Positions 1 through 6,658 of a stretch of 14,618 bases of DNA are shown piece after piece (positions within the stretch are counted from its first letter, which is position 1; each line of letters begins with the position of its first letter). The stretch is from the NCBI GenBank assembly GCA_002397155.1, contig DGZR01000047.1, forward strand, positions 2,198-16,815, given 5' to 3'. The position numbers were made by a program, and so were the translations under genes. The notes under the pieces were generated by a model. It had not been told where the DNA came from, searched no databases, and saw only the letters and a program-made list of their open reading frames with translations. This DNA comes from Firmicutes bacterium UBA4975 (GTDB lineage: Bacteria > Bacillota > Proteinivoracia > UBA4975).

Positions 1-22
1 TGGCCAACTCGGGAACCTCTCC
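1..22 (-). tRNA. 5' part of a tRNA, probably tRNA-Tyr (cut by window edge)
   Basis: Read on the minus strand, the 22 bases begin with a 7-base acceptor arm (GGAGAGG) followed by TTCCCGAGTTGGCCA, which has the layout of a class II tRNA D-arm. It starts only 2 bases after the encoded CCA of the tRNA-Thr, so it belongs to the same tandem cluster. The GGAGAGG/CCCGAG/GGCCA pattern is typical of bacterial tRNA-Tyr; tRNA-Ser is the main alternative. The anticodon lies outside the window, so the identity is inferred. Confidence 0.6.
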
Positions 23-24
23 AG

Positions 25-100
25 TGGAGCCGACGAGGGGACTCGAACCCCTAACCTGCTGATTACAAATCAGCTGCTCTACCAGTTGAGCCACATCGGC
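25..100 (-). tRNA. tRNA-Thr, anticodon UGU
   Basis: A complete 76-nt cloverleaf on the minus strand. The acceptor arms GCCGATG and CGTCGGC pair over 7 positions with one G-U. The anticodon stem GCTGA/TCAGC holds the loop TTTGTAA with anticodon TGT, and the T-arm carries GGTTCGAGTCC. The terminal CCA is encoded in the DNA (bases 25-27, after discriminator U at 28). It lies 106 bases after tRNA-Pro and 2 bases before the next tRNA. Confidence 0.97.
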
Positions 101-177
101 GCTGGCGGAGTTGAGGAGGCGAACCCAGATTCGGTCTTCTGCAACTCCAATAGTCGCCCCCCGAGGGTCCTATAGGG

Positions 178-206
178 AGTTTACCAGGGGGCTCTGCCGC
201 AGTCAA
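178..206 (-). promoter_or_regulatory. Possible internal promoter for tRNA-Thr
   Basis: In the spacer between the two tRNAs, the minus strand reads TTGACT (201-206), 17 bases, then TAAACT (178-183). The -35 box matches 5 of 6 consensus bases and abuts the CCA end of tRNA-Pro directly; the -10 box matches only 4 of 6. The spacer also holds an inverted repeat GCCCCC (156-161)/GGGGGC (187-192) without a T-run, which could mark processing. tRNA-Thr may instead be made only by readthrough from the tRNA-Pro promoter. Confidence 0.35.
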
Positions 207-283
<77 letters not shown>

Positions 284-294
284 CGGACTTCATA

Positions 295-323
295 ATTATA
301 CAAGAGGATTAAGGGTTAGTCAA
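295..323 (-). promoter_or_regulatory. Sigma-A type promoter of the tRNA cluster
   Basis: The minus strand shows TTGACT (318-323), a 17-base spacer and TATAAT (295-300), giving 11 of 12 consensus bases at ideal spacing. The expected start site is near 288, leaving only about 5 bases of leader before tRNA-Pro at 283. The -35 box overlaps the TGA stop (320-322) of the upstream Mur ligase gene, so transcripts of that gene run through this promoter. Confidence 0.85.
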
Positions 324-1867
324 GACGAACCGGCAACCCGGTCTTTTAATATTTCTAAAATGGAATCTTTTTCTTGAGGGGAAAAGCGCTGAGCCAGGTA
401 GGGTACGGCAATGTGGGCCCCGTGGTCCAAACCTTGGCAGCCCCCCATCAAGACCACATCTCCCGGACCGGCCGCCGTCAAAATGGCCAGCACGGCCTCG
501 GTGAGCCGGGGAAAATGCCGGTAGCGGACGCCGGCCTTGGCCAGCAGGCCCAGGACGGCGGTTCTTTCCTCCGGGCTGACTACATCATGGACCCCGGCAA
601 ATTCCACGCTGTCGGTCAGGACCAGCTCGCCCAGGGGCAGCAGGGGCAGCCACTTGATCAGAGTTTCGGTGTTTTCCCGGTTGACCACGCTGCCCCGGCT
701 GCCCCGGATGGCGATGAGCAGGTGGAGGAGGTTGTACTTCATCAGGCCCAAGGTGGCGAGAGTGATGTCGATGTTGCCCACGTTGGCAAAGTGATCGTCG
801 ATGACTTTGAACTCCCGATCGTAAATCAGTTGGAACCGGCGTTCGACGCCGCCAAAACTGGCCAGGGCTGCCTGAATTTGATCATCGGGGACTTGGCACA
901 GTTTGCCCACAGTGATGGCCACCGCCGCATTGTAGATGTTGTGCAGGCCCAAGACTTTGAGGCTGAATTGATGGTCGCAGGGGGCCAGGGTAAAATTTCG
1001 GGACACCACCGGGGCAGAGACCCGGTAGCGAAAATTTCCGGTGCCGGCGCTTAAATCTATGTCGGTAATCTGGATTGGGGCAGGGTTGCTTTTTAAGCTA
1101 TAGGAGAGGCTGTCGGCGGCAGTTTTTTCTCCCAGGGCCAGGATTGTAGGTTCATCGCCGTTTAGGACAGCGGTGGCGGCAGGAGACAGATCGCGCACCA
1201 GCTTGGTCTTTTGCTCCCAGTACCTTTCAAAGCTGCCGTGGTAGTCGATGTGCTCCCGGGTGACGTTGTTGAAAGTGACGATGTCGTAGGAGATGCCGTG
1301 AACCCGCCGCAGTTCTTGGGCGGCGGAGGACACTTCCATCGTGACATGGGAGCAATGATTATCGCGCATCCGGGCCAGGATTTCATAGAGCTCTAGGGAG
1401 TTGGGGGTGGTCAGGTCGGCCCCTTTGGTACTTACTCCGTCTTTTACCACCACCGTGCCCACCAGGCCGGTAAATTGGTAGTGCCGGGAGAGGATGCTGT
1501 CGATCATAAAAGCGGTCGTGGTTTTACCGTTTGAGGCGGTGACCCCGATCATCTTCATGCCCTGGGCGGGCGAGCGGTACCAGGCTTTAGAAAGCTGGGC
1601 CAGGGCGATGCGAGTATCCGGGACAATAAAAACGGGAACCTCGGCTGTGACCGCCTTTTCGGCAATGACAGCGGATGCTCCCTGGGCGACAGCTTGGCCA
1701 ATGTAGTCGTGTCCGTCATGCTCCATGCCCTTTACCGCGACAAAAATGTTGTTTGGCCGCACCCGGGCCGAGTGATCGCTGATCCCCGTAATCTCCACTA
1801 AAGGGGCGGGGGAGAGGGGCCCGGGACAATCGAGAAAGGACAGCAGCTCTGCAAGCAAAACCGGCAT
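320..1867 (-). CDS. MurE-like Mur ligase family protein, divergent
   Basis: A 515-residue ATP-dependent amide ligase of the Mur family. The N-terminal part (about 22-100) resembles the MurE UDP-substrate domain. The P-loop GVTASNGKTTT spans 108-118, a MurE-like TTPNSLEL follows at 153-160, and MEVSSAAQ, FNNVTREHIDYHG and the Lys expected to be carbamylated (K220) lie at 177-220. The C-terminal domain departs from MurE: the DNPR box that binds diaminopimelate is absent (TDSVEFAG near 418-425), DYAHTP is replaced by DDHFANVG (357-364), and GKGHE by GGCQGLDHG (475-483). It is probably a cytoplasmic ligase adding an unknown residue, perhaps not to the normal stem peptide. The start at 1867 is chosen for its GGAGG site and fit to the family; the frame stays open further upstream, but that stretch overlaps the next gene. 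Canonical MurE is less likely. Confidence 0.85.
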   Translation of the reverse strand: MPVLLAELLSFLDCPGPLSPAPLVEITGISDHSARVRPNNIFVAVKGMEHDGHDYIGQAVAQGASAVIAEKAVTAEVPVFIVPDTRIALAQLSKAWYRSPAQGMKMIGVTASNGKTTTAFMIDSILSRHYQFTGLVGTVVVKDGVSTKGADLTTPNSLELYEILARMRDNHCSHVTMEVSSAAQELRRVHGISYDIVTFNNVTREHIDYHGSFERYWEQKTKLVRDLSPAATAVLNGDEPTILALGEKTAADSLSYSLKSNPAPIQITDIDLSAGTGNFRYRVSAPVVSRNFTLAPCDHQFSLKVLGLHNIYNAAVAITVGKLCQVPDDQIQAALASFGGVERRFQLIYDREFKVIDDHFANVGNIDITLATLGLMKYNLLHLLIAIRGSRGSVVNRENTETLIKWLPLLPLGELVLTDSVEFAGVHDVVSPEERTAVLGLLAKAGVRYRHFPRLTEAVLAILTAAGPGDVVLMGGCQGLDHGAHIAVPYLAQRFSPQEKDSILEILKDRVAGSS

Positions 1868-1887
1868 TTGCCAACCTCCGTACTTGT

Positions 1888-2112
1888 TTAGCGGAGGGAA
1901 CGAATCTGCTCGAAAAACCTCCGCCATATTTCCCAGCGAAAGATATTGCTGCCGGGAGTTTTTGTGATAAATTGGTAGCCAATAAAGAGGCCGATCAACA
2001 AGGCAATAAAGAGAAGGGCGATAATCCCCAGCACTATTAGAAGGACTTTTGCGTTCTTGCCTTTTGCCTTGGTCTTGGGGGCGGTGTTTCTTGGCACAGG
2101 ACTGTCGGTCAT
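1888..2112 (-). CDS. Small single-pass membrane protein, EpuA/PF11772-like
   Basis: A 74-residue protein. A basic, proline- and lysine-rich head (about 1-22) precedes one strongly hydrophobic segment (about 23-47, VLLIVLGIIALLFIALLIGL), then GYQFI and a short amphipathic tail with two Trp residues (RWEIWRRFF). The order of basic head, membrane segment, IGY and a short Trp-containing tail recalls the EpuA family, often labelled DNA-directed RNA polymerase subunit beta in Bacillus; that match is by pattern only. An AAGGAGG site lies about 11 bases before the ATG. The Mur ligase starts 20 bases downstream on the same strand, so the two are probably co-transcribed. The topology suggests the N-terminus stays in the cytoplasm. 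Function unknown. Confidence 0.7.
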   Translation of the reverse strand: MTDSPVPRNTAPKTKAKGKNAKVLLIVLGIIALLFIALLIGLFIGYQFITKTPGSNIFRWEIWRRFFEQIRSLR

Positions 2113-2175
2113 AGTAATCTATTCCCTCCTTTGCCCCTAATATTACTATATTGCCTGGCCTAAATCCATATATAC

Positions 2176-2198
2176 AAAAAGACGCCGTGAAGGCGTCT
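2176..2198 (-). terminator. Intrinsic terminator of the SASP gene
   Basis: On the minus strand AGACGCC (2180-2186 on plus) pairs perfectly with GGCGTCT (2192-2198) around a 5-base loop, followed by a run of five T. It lies 7 bases after the SASP stop codon and separates that gene from the EpuA-like/Mur ligase pair, as expected for a spore gene regulated on its own. Confidence 0.85.
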
Positions 2199-2205
2199 AA
2201 AAACT

Positions 2206-2448
2206 TTACAGGGGACTGTTGTTTTCCGCCATCATTTCTTGAGCATACCGGACCATGAGTTTTACCATGTTTCCCCCGATTCGCCCGCCAATCCGGCCGC
2301 ATTCGCGGCTTGTCATGTTGGGCCAGCCTTGGGAGCTGATCTTTTCACTGAGCCCCAGCTCATCGGCAATCTCGTGCTTAAACCTATCGAGAAGCTTGTC
2401 GTCAATTAGGTTTCGATCCCTGTATTTATTGCTTCTGGACAAAAGCAT
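2206..2448 (-). CDS. Alpha/beta-type small acid-soluble spore protein (SASP)
   Basis: An 80-residue protein that would coat DNA in the dormant spore and be degraded at germination. It has the two hallmark regions of the family. The first is KHEIADELG (about 24-32), matching the site cut by the germination protease GPR (family form KxEIAxExG). The second is the C-terminal DNA-binding block TSRECGRIGGRIGGNMVK (about 46-63), followed by the helix LMVRYAQEMM. The N-terminal head (RSNKYRDRN) is basic. A strong GGGAGGTGAG site precedes the ATG. It has its own terminator. A sigma-G promoter would be expected from the family, but I could not find a convincing one. This gene is the best evidence that the host forms endospores. 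Confidence 0.95.
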   Translation of the reverse strand: MLLSRSNKYRDRNLIDDKLLDRFKHEIADELGLSEKISSQGWPNMTSRECGRIGGRIGGNMVKLMVRYAQEMMAENNSPL

Positions 2449-2469
2449 CTCACCTCCCTAGCTTATTTT

Positions 2470-2499
2470 TTGCCGTTGGGAAGCAGACTATGTTATAAG
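2470..2499 (+). promoter_or_regulatory. Candidate promoter for ypmA-deoC
   Basis: TTGCCG (2470-2475), an 18-base spacer and TATAAG (2494-2499) give 9 of 12 consensus bases. A start near 2506 would create a leader of about 145 bases before the ypmA-like start, holding a long inverted repeat. The -10 box overlaps the minus-strand candidate -10 for the SASP gene. Confidence 0.35.
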
Positions 2500-2519
2500 A
2501 TTGTGGTCCAACTGGCCAA
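2492..2519 (-). promoter_or_regulatory. Candidate promoter for the SASP gene
   Basis: The minus strand reads TTGGCC (2514-2519), a 16-base spacer and TATAAC (2492-2497), 9 of 12 sigma-A consensus bases. SASP genes are normally driven by forespore sigma-G; the nearby CATAGTC on this strand (2485-2491) matches 5 of 7 of a sigma-G -10 but lacks a clear -35. A 7-bp inverted repeat, GCAGACT (2483-2489)/AGTCTGC (2527-2533), brackets the site. Confidence 0.25.
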
Positions 2520-2564
2520 AAAAGAGAGTCTGCCCAGGGACGGGCTTTAAAAAAAATCGCCTTA

Positions 2565-2621
2565 CTTTAGTATGGCGGCAAAAGGAATGTAAAAATCCAA
2601 AAGGATTTTGCCAAACTAAAG
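2565..2621 (+). promoter_or_regulatory. Long inverted repeat in the ypmA leader
   Basis: CTTTAGT (2565-2571) pairs with ACTAAAG (2615-2621), and inside it GGCAAAA (2577-2583) pairs with TTTTGCC (2606-2612). Both arms are perfect 7-mers, separated by small internal loops. A second hairpin, AAAATCC (2592-2598)/GGATTTT (2603-2609), shares bases with the inner stem, so the two cannot form together. The element ends 16 bases before the ypmA Shine-Dalgarno. It could be an RNA switch or an operator; I recognise no known riboswitch. Confidence 0.45.
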
Positions 2622-2650
2622 CAGAATAAAGAAGAGCAGGAGGTGTTGTT

Positions 2651-2812
2651 TTGGCGCAGAAGTTGGAGCTCTTAGCCACCCATAAAATCCCGGATAATGA
2701 GGATTTATACACCTTGATTGACTTTTTGAATCGCACATTAAAGGATAAAAATCTAATTTTCGGCGTTTCCCAGCGGGACGGCCAGATGATAGTCTCGGTT
2801 TACGAGACTTAA
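2651..2812 (+). CDS. ypmA: YpmA family protein (DUF4264)
   Basis: A 53-residue protein begun by TTG. AGGAGG (2638-2643) sits 7 bases before this codon, an ideal spacing, and no ATG in the frame gives a better start. The sequence runs LELLATHKIPDNEDLYTLID, then FLNRTLKDKNLIFGVS and a strand-like MIVSVYET end. This follows the pattern of Bacillus subtilis YpmA (xxFLAT.KIP....LY..VDFLNKTLKD..LIFGL), a conserved Firmicutes protein of unknown function. No membrane segment or signal is visible; it should be a small cytoplasmic alpha/beta protein. deoC follows 47 bases later on the same strand, so co-transcription is possible. Confidence 0.85.
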   Translation: MAQKLELLATHKIPDNEDLYTLIDFLNRTLKDKNLIFGVSQRDGQMIVSVYET

Positions 2813-2859
2813 AAACCAAAAAAAGGATAATCGCTAAAAATAATAAGGGGGCCTGGAAA

Positions 2860-3531
2860 ATGCAAGAGAAAAAAGGAATCGCCAGGTTCATCGATCACAC
2901 TTTACTAAAGCCGACAGCCACCAGGGAAGATATCCGCGCCCTTTGCCGGGAGGCCCGGGAATACAGGTGCGCGGCCGTCTGTGTCCAGCCGGTCTTTGTC
3001 TCTATGTGTTCCGACCTCTTACAGGATTCGGGAGTAGCGGTGGCCACCGTCGTCGGTTTTCCTTTTGGGACGGCCAAGCCCGAGGTCAAGGCCTTTGAAG
3101 CGGCTAGGGCTGTCGAGGACGGGGCGGTGGAAGTGGACATGGTGGCGAGTATCGGGGAGATTTTGGCCGGCAACTATGCCGCGGTCCAAAAAGACATCGA
3201 GGCGGTAGTGGCCGCTGTCGCCGGACGGGCGCTGGTCAAAGTCATCATCGAGACAGCCTATCTCAATAAAGAGCAAATTGCCGAGACCAGCAGGAGGGTG
3301 CAAGCCGCCGGAGCGGACTTTGTCAAGACTTCGACGGGCTACGGGCCCCGGGGAGCTTCCGCCGAAGATATTAGGACGATCAGGGCGGCGGTGGGACCGG
3401 ATTTTGGGATAAAAGCATCGGGGGGTATTTCTAATTACGCCAAAGCCCAGGAGATGCTGGCGGCGGGGGCGACCAGGCTGGGCGCCAGCGCGGCGGCCGC
3501 CATCATTGCCGGAGAAGACGCCTGGGAGTAA
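2860..3531 (+). CDS. deoC: Deoxyribose-phosphate aldolase
   Basis: A 223-residue TIM-barrel class I aldolase that cleaves 2-deoxy-D-ribose 5-phosphate to glyceraldehyde 3-phosphate and acetaldehyde, the last step in deoxynucleoside breakdown. Visible motifs are IDHTLLKP (11-18), VVGFPFG (64-70), the catalytic Asp in EVDMV (D93), the Schiff-base Lys in VKTSTGYGP (K156) and the proton-relay Lys in IKASGGI (K185). The length is normal for the short bacterial form. AAGGGGG lies 9 bases before the ATG. No other deo gene is visible nearby; the metallophosphatase at 10682 is the only other nucleotide-catabolism candidate in the window. It is cytoplasmic and appears intact. Confidence 0.97.
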   Translation: MQEKKGIARFIDHTLLKPTATREDIRALCREAREYRCAAVCVQPVFVSMCSDLLQDSGVAVATVVGFPFGTAKPEVKAFEAARAVEDGAVEVDMVASIGEILAGNYAAVQKDIEAVVAAVAGRALVKVIIETAYLNKEQIAETSRRVQAAGADFVKTSTGYGPRGASAEDIRTIRAAVGPDFGIKASGGISNYAKAQEMLAAGATRLGASAAAAIIAGEDAWE

Positions 3532-3591
3532 CGGCAAAATCTTTTGTTTGGCCCGGCCTTGTGTTAAAATACGGGGTAGGAGTGATAGCCG

Positions 3592-4632
3592 ATGAACTTT
3601 AGACGTGGAGATAACAACACAAAACAAAAGGCCCGAGTCTTTTTTTTACTGTTTACTCTGGCTTGTCTTGGCCTGTCCCTGGCCCTGGCTTTTACCAGCC
3701 GGGGGGCGGCGGCCAAGGAAATTCCCCGGCCCGTCAGAATTGGGGAAAACCGGGTTCCCCTCCTGCAATGGCAGGAGCAATTTACCCTGAACATAAACAT
3801 TTTGTCGGCGATGCCCTCCTGCAAGGTTGTGGCTAACAAACTAGAAATGACCCTATACCCCGAAGGGGACCAAGCCCTCTTTTCCGCCGAGGAGCAGTTC
3901 CTGGACCAGAATCTCTCTGTTCGCCAGGCAGGAGCGGAAGTCTTTTTGACCGTCGAGCTTGGCAATTTGCCCCCGTTTTTCAGCCTGCGCCCGACGGACC
4001 GGGGTTACTCCATCCAATGGCTGGAGGCGGGGCTGAAGGGCAAGCGAATCGCTCTGGACCCGGGCCACGGCGGCACCGACCCGGGGGCAGTGGGCCGTCA
4101 CCTGGGCCTTTTGGAAAAGGACGTCACCCTGCCCATCGCTTTGAAACTGCGGGCGCTTTTAGAAAAGGCGGGAGCGGAAGTCTTCATGACCCGCACCACC
4201 GACGCTCTTTTGGACCCGGAACACCGGCAGGGGCGGAGCGTGCGCCCCGACCTCTTACTGCGCCGGGACTCTATCGATGCCTATTCCCCGGACTTTTCCA
4301 TCTCGATTCACCACAATTCCTGGAAAACCGGGGATGTGCAGGGTCTGGAGACCTATTACAACCCCGGTTCTCTCAACGGTTTTCTCGCCAAGGAGGCGGC
4401 GGTGGAGATACACAGAGTTTTGCTGGACACCCTGCAGCGCCGGGACCGGGGGATAAAGGATAAAAAGGACCTGGTCTTACAGGTCAAAGCGCCGGCCGTG
4501 CTGGCGGAGATTCTCTATATAAGCAATAAAGAGGAGGAAGCGCTGCTGGCGGCGCCGGACTTTCCCGAGCAGGCGGCAAAGGCTCTGTTTCGGGGGATAG
4601 CCGCTTACTTTCAGGACCCGGGAGGTGAATAG
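3592..4632 (+). CDS. N-acetylmuramoyl-L-alanine amidase (Amidase_3), secreted
   Basis: A 346-residue cell-wall hydrolase that would cut the bond between MurNAc and L-Ala. A signal peptide or anchor spans about 1-40: basic residues, a hydrophobic stretch (17-34), then RGAAA. Residues about 45-145 form a beta-rich region that may be an AMIN-like domain. The catalytic domain (about 150-342) carries the zinc ligands H159 (DPGHGG), E175 (LLEKD) and H240 (SISIHHNS), and the catalytic E306 (AEILYISN). AGGAG lies before the ATG, and a weak TAAAAT -10 sits at 3565-3570. It heads the replication gene block, with the next gene starting 3 bases after its stop. The role could be vegetative wall remodelling or germination or sporulation lysis; the sequence does not decide. 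Confidence 0.95.
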   Translation: MNFRRGDNNTKQKARVFFLLFTLACLGLSLALAFTSRGAAAKEIPRPVRIGENRVPLLQWQEQFTLNINILSAMPSCKVVANKLEMTLYPEGDQALFSAEEQFLDQNLSVRQAGAEVFLTVELGNLPPFFSLRPTDRGYSIQWLEAGLKGKRIALDPGHGGTDPGAVGRHLGLLEKDVTLPIALKLRALLEKAGAEVFMTRTTDALLDPEHRQGRSVRPDLLLRRDSIDAYSPDFSISIHHNSWKTGDVQGLETYYNPGSLNGFLAKEAAVEIHRVLLDTLQRRDRGIKDKKDLVLQVKAPAVLAEILYISNKEEEALLAAPDFPEQAAKALFRGIAAYFQDPGGE

Positions 4633-4635
4633 GGG

Positions 4636-5667
4636 ATGAAGTTTACCCTCCAGGGCGGGATGCAGGTAACCCCGGTACCTGCCGAACTGTTGGAGATTTA
4701 CCAGCCTGTTATTGGGTTTGAGGCAGTCTCGGTCTGGATCAACCTCTACCATTCCTTGCTGAGCGGTGGTGAGGTCTTAGAGAGCGACGTCATTCAGCAG
4801 ATGAGCATCACCCAAAAGAGCTTTCAGGTTTCCCTGAAAACCCTGGCCAAGTACGGCCTCCTCCGGCAAGAGGGCAAGGGTTTCGGGCTGGTCGCCCCTT
4901 CCCTGGCCCATCTTCAGGAACAAATCCGCTCCAAGTCCCTGGCCTACGAGCTGGAACGTCGGTTTCTCATCCTCTTGGAGGCTTTTTGCCTCAAAAGTGG
5001 ACAGGCCCCGGGCCCCTCAGAGGCAAGGGACACCACCGAGGACTCCAACCAGGTCACCGAGCATCTTGCCGATGAATTCGCCACCCGGTTCATCAAGGAG
5101 TGCAAGTTCGTTCCCAGCCGCCAGCTCAGAGAACGTTTTGACATGTGGTTTGAGCAGATTCAGGACCAGCGCTTGCTGGAAGAGCTTTTGAAGAGGACAA
5201 GGGAAAAAGTTGATCTGGAGGGCAGCAAGGGCTGCCCCAGTCGGTATACCGACAAAATCGTCCGGCAGTGGCTGGTCCAGGGGATAAAAACCTACGAAGA
5301 CCTCTTGCGCTCCGACCAGGAGTTTCAAGCCCGAAACGAATTTTACCGGGTTGTGGAAAAAGAACTGGGCCGGGGCTACAATACCCTTACTCCGGCGGAA
5401 AAAGAGGTAGTTGACCGCATAGCCGCCGGGGCGGATCCCGGCCAACTGGCCCGTCTGGTCAAAGGGGCTATTCTATCCGGTGAGTACCAGGGTAAGGGGG
5501 CGCCTGGCATCGCCTTTGTGGAAAAATGGCTGCAGCGGCAGAAAAAGACCGGCCCCCAACCGGCGAAGAAAAAAGAATTTACCCACGAGCATGAACTTAC
5601 CGATTTAGAAAAACTGGTGAAGCGCAAGACTATGTCCAGCCTGGAGGATGAGGTCCATGAGGGATGA
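4636..5667 (+). CDS. DnaB/DnaD-family helicase-loader protein (Bacillus DnaB type)
   Basis: A 343-residue protein with the layout of Bacillus DnaB, the membrane-linked primosome protein that helps load the replicative helicase (not the helicase called DnaB in E. coli). Residues about 15-90 look like a winged helix (SITQKSFQVSLKTLAKYGLL). A first DnaD-like helical domain spans about 145-225 and has the signature Y-x3-I-x3-W (Y204, I208, W212). A second helical unit follows at about 232-302 (ending FVEKWLQ), then a basic, probably flexible tail. GGAGGTGA precedes the ATG. It overlaps the next gene, a DnaI-type ATPase, by 11 bases, just as dnaB and dnaI are adjacent in Bacillus. It is shorter than Bacillus DnaB (about 470 residues). 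Confidence 0.88.
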   Translation: MKFTLQGGMQVTPVPAELLEIYQPVIGFEAVSVWINLYHSLLSGGEVLESDVIQQMSITQKSFQVSLKTLAKYGLLRQEGKGFGLVAPSLAHLQEQIRSKSLAYELERRFLILLEAFCLKSGQAPGPSEARDTTEDSNQVTEHLADEFATRFIKECKFVPSRQLRERFDMWFEQIQDQRLLEELLKRTREKVDLEGSKGCPSRYTDKIVRQWLVQGIKTYEDLLRSDQEFQARNEFYRVVEKELGRGYNTLTPAEKEVVDRIAAGADPGQLARLVKGAILSGEYQGKGAPGIAFVEKWLQRQKKTGPQPAKKKEFTHEHELTDLEKLVKRKTMSSLEDEVHEG

Positions 5668-6643
5668 GCTTTTGCACCTTTACAATCCCGAAGAAGAAAA
5701 CCGTAAACTAGTCCTGGCCCGGCAGCGCCAGTACCTGGACAGCCTCTTTGCCCGGTACCCCCAGCTCAAGGAGAACTACCGGCAGGCGGAAGAAGCGCAA
5801 AGAGGGGTAATCGGAGCCACCCTGGCCAAGCTGCGGGGGGAGCCCTTGGGGCAAGAAGTGAACCGCCTGGAAGAGCGCCTGGGCGAACTGCTCATGGCTC
5901 GCCGGAACTTGCTCAGCCAACTGGGCATCGACCCCGCTTCTTTGGAGCCTCAGTGGAATTGTCCTCGCTGCCAGGATTCCGGGATGATCCTGGAGGGGGA
6001 GGGGTACATACCCTGCTCTTGCAGCCAAGCCAGGCGGACCCGCCTTTTCCAGCGCCAGGCCAATCTGCCCCAGCGCATCGCCGGAGCCACCTTTAAAAAT
6101 ACAAGCTTTGAGGCTTATGGCCCAAGGGACCGGGCCCAGGCCCAGAAAATATACGCATACGTCGAGAACTTTTGCCAAGAGCTAAAAAAGAGTACATACT
6201 CCGGAAAGGGTCTTTTCATCCACGGCCCCACCGGTTCCGGTAAATCCCACCTCCTGGGCTGCATCGCCAACGAACTGGTGTCGACGATGTCGGTGCGCTA
6301 CATGGTCTACGCAGATTTTCTTGACTCTCTTCGGGCCACTTTCAACCGGGATTCCGCCGAGTCGGAGCAGCAACTGCTGGAAGAGGTCAAGTCCGCCGGG
6401 CTCCTCCTTATCGACGACCTGGGAATCGAGAAGCCCTCGGAGTTTTCTTTAAAATACCTGGCCCAGATTATCGACTATCGCTATCGCAACTTAATGCCAA
6501 TCGTCGTCAGCTCAAATTTTACCCTGAGCGAGTTGGTGGAAAGGGCGAAGACCGATCTGTACGGCGAGCGAATTGTCTGGCGCTTGGGGGAGATCTGCCC
6601 CGCCATTTTGGCACTAAAGGGCAATCTGCGCAGCATCCTTTAG
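5657..6643 (+). CDS. dnaI: DnaI/DnaC-type AAA+ helicase loader
   Basis: A 328-residue ATPase expected to load the replicative helicase. The N-terminal part (about 10-95) is helical and charged, probably the helicase-binding domain. A zinc site C102-x2-C105...C120-x-C122 follows. The AAA+ domain has Walker A GPTGSGKS (190-197), Walker B LLLIDD (D253, D254), sensor-1-like VSSN (N287) and a GERIVWRL box (R305, R309) in the arginine-finger region. I start it at the second ATG (5657), because GGAGG at 5643-5647 then sits 9 bases away; the first ATG (5648) directly touches it. Translational coupling to the DnaB-like gene is likely. The primase-helicase gene, its probable client, starts 15 bases downstream. 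Confidence 0.93.
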   Translation: MRDELLHLYNPEEENRKLVLARQRQYLDSLFARYPQLKENYRQAEEAQRGVIGATLAKLRGEPLGQEVNRLEERLGELLMARRNLLSQLGIDPASLEPQWNCPRCQDSGMILEGEGYIPCSCSQARRTRLFQRQANLPQRIAGATFKNTSFEAYGPRDRAQAQKIYAYVENFCQELKKSTYSGKGLFIHGPTGSGKSHLLGCIANELVSTMSVRYMVYADFLDSLRATFNRDSAESEQQLLEEVKSAGLLLIDDLGIEKPSEFSLKYLAQIIDYRYRNLMPIVVSSNFTLSELVERAKTDLYGERIVWRLGEICPAILALKGNLRSIL

Positions 6644-6658
6644 GGGGAGGGGAGGAAG

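Noticed and set aside
156..192. Hairpin between tRNA-Pro and tRNA-Thr as a terminator
   Set aside because: The stem is only 6 bp around a 25-base loop, and no T-run follows on the minus strand.
374..1054. 226-codon open frame on the plus strand
   Set aside because: It lies wholly inside the Mur ligase gene on the other strand, with composition of a GC-rich antisense shadow and no recognisable motif.
1868..2302. An open extension of the Mur ligase frame to an upstream ATG at 2302
   Set aside because: It would run across the EpuA-like gene and the SASP terminator in another frame, shows no Mur-like sequence, and the ATG at 1867 has a good GGAGG site.
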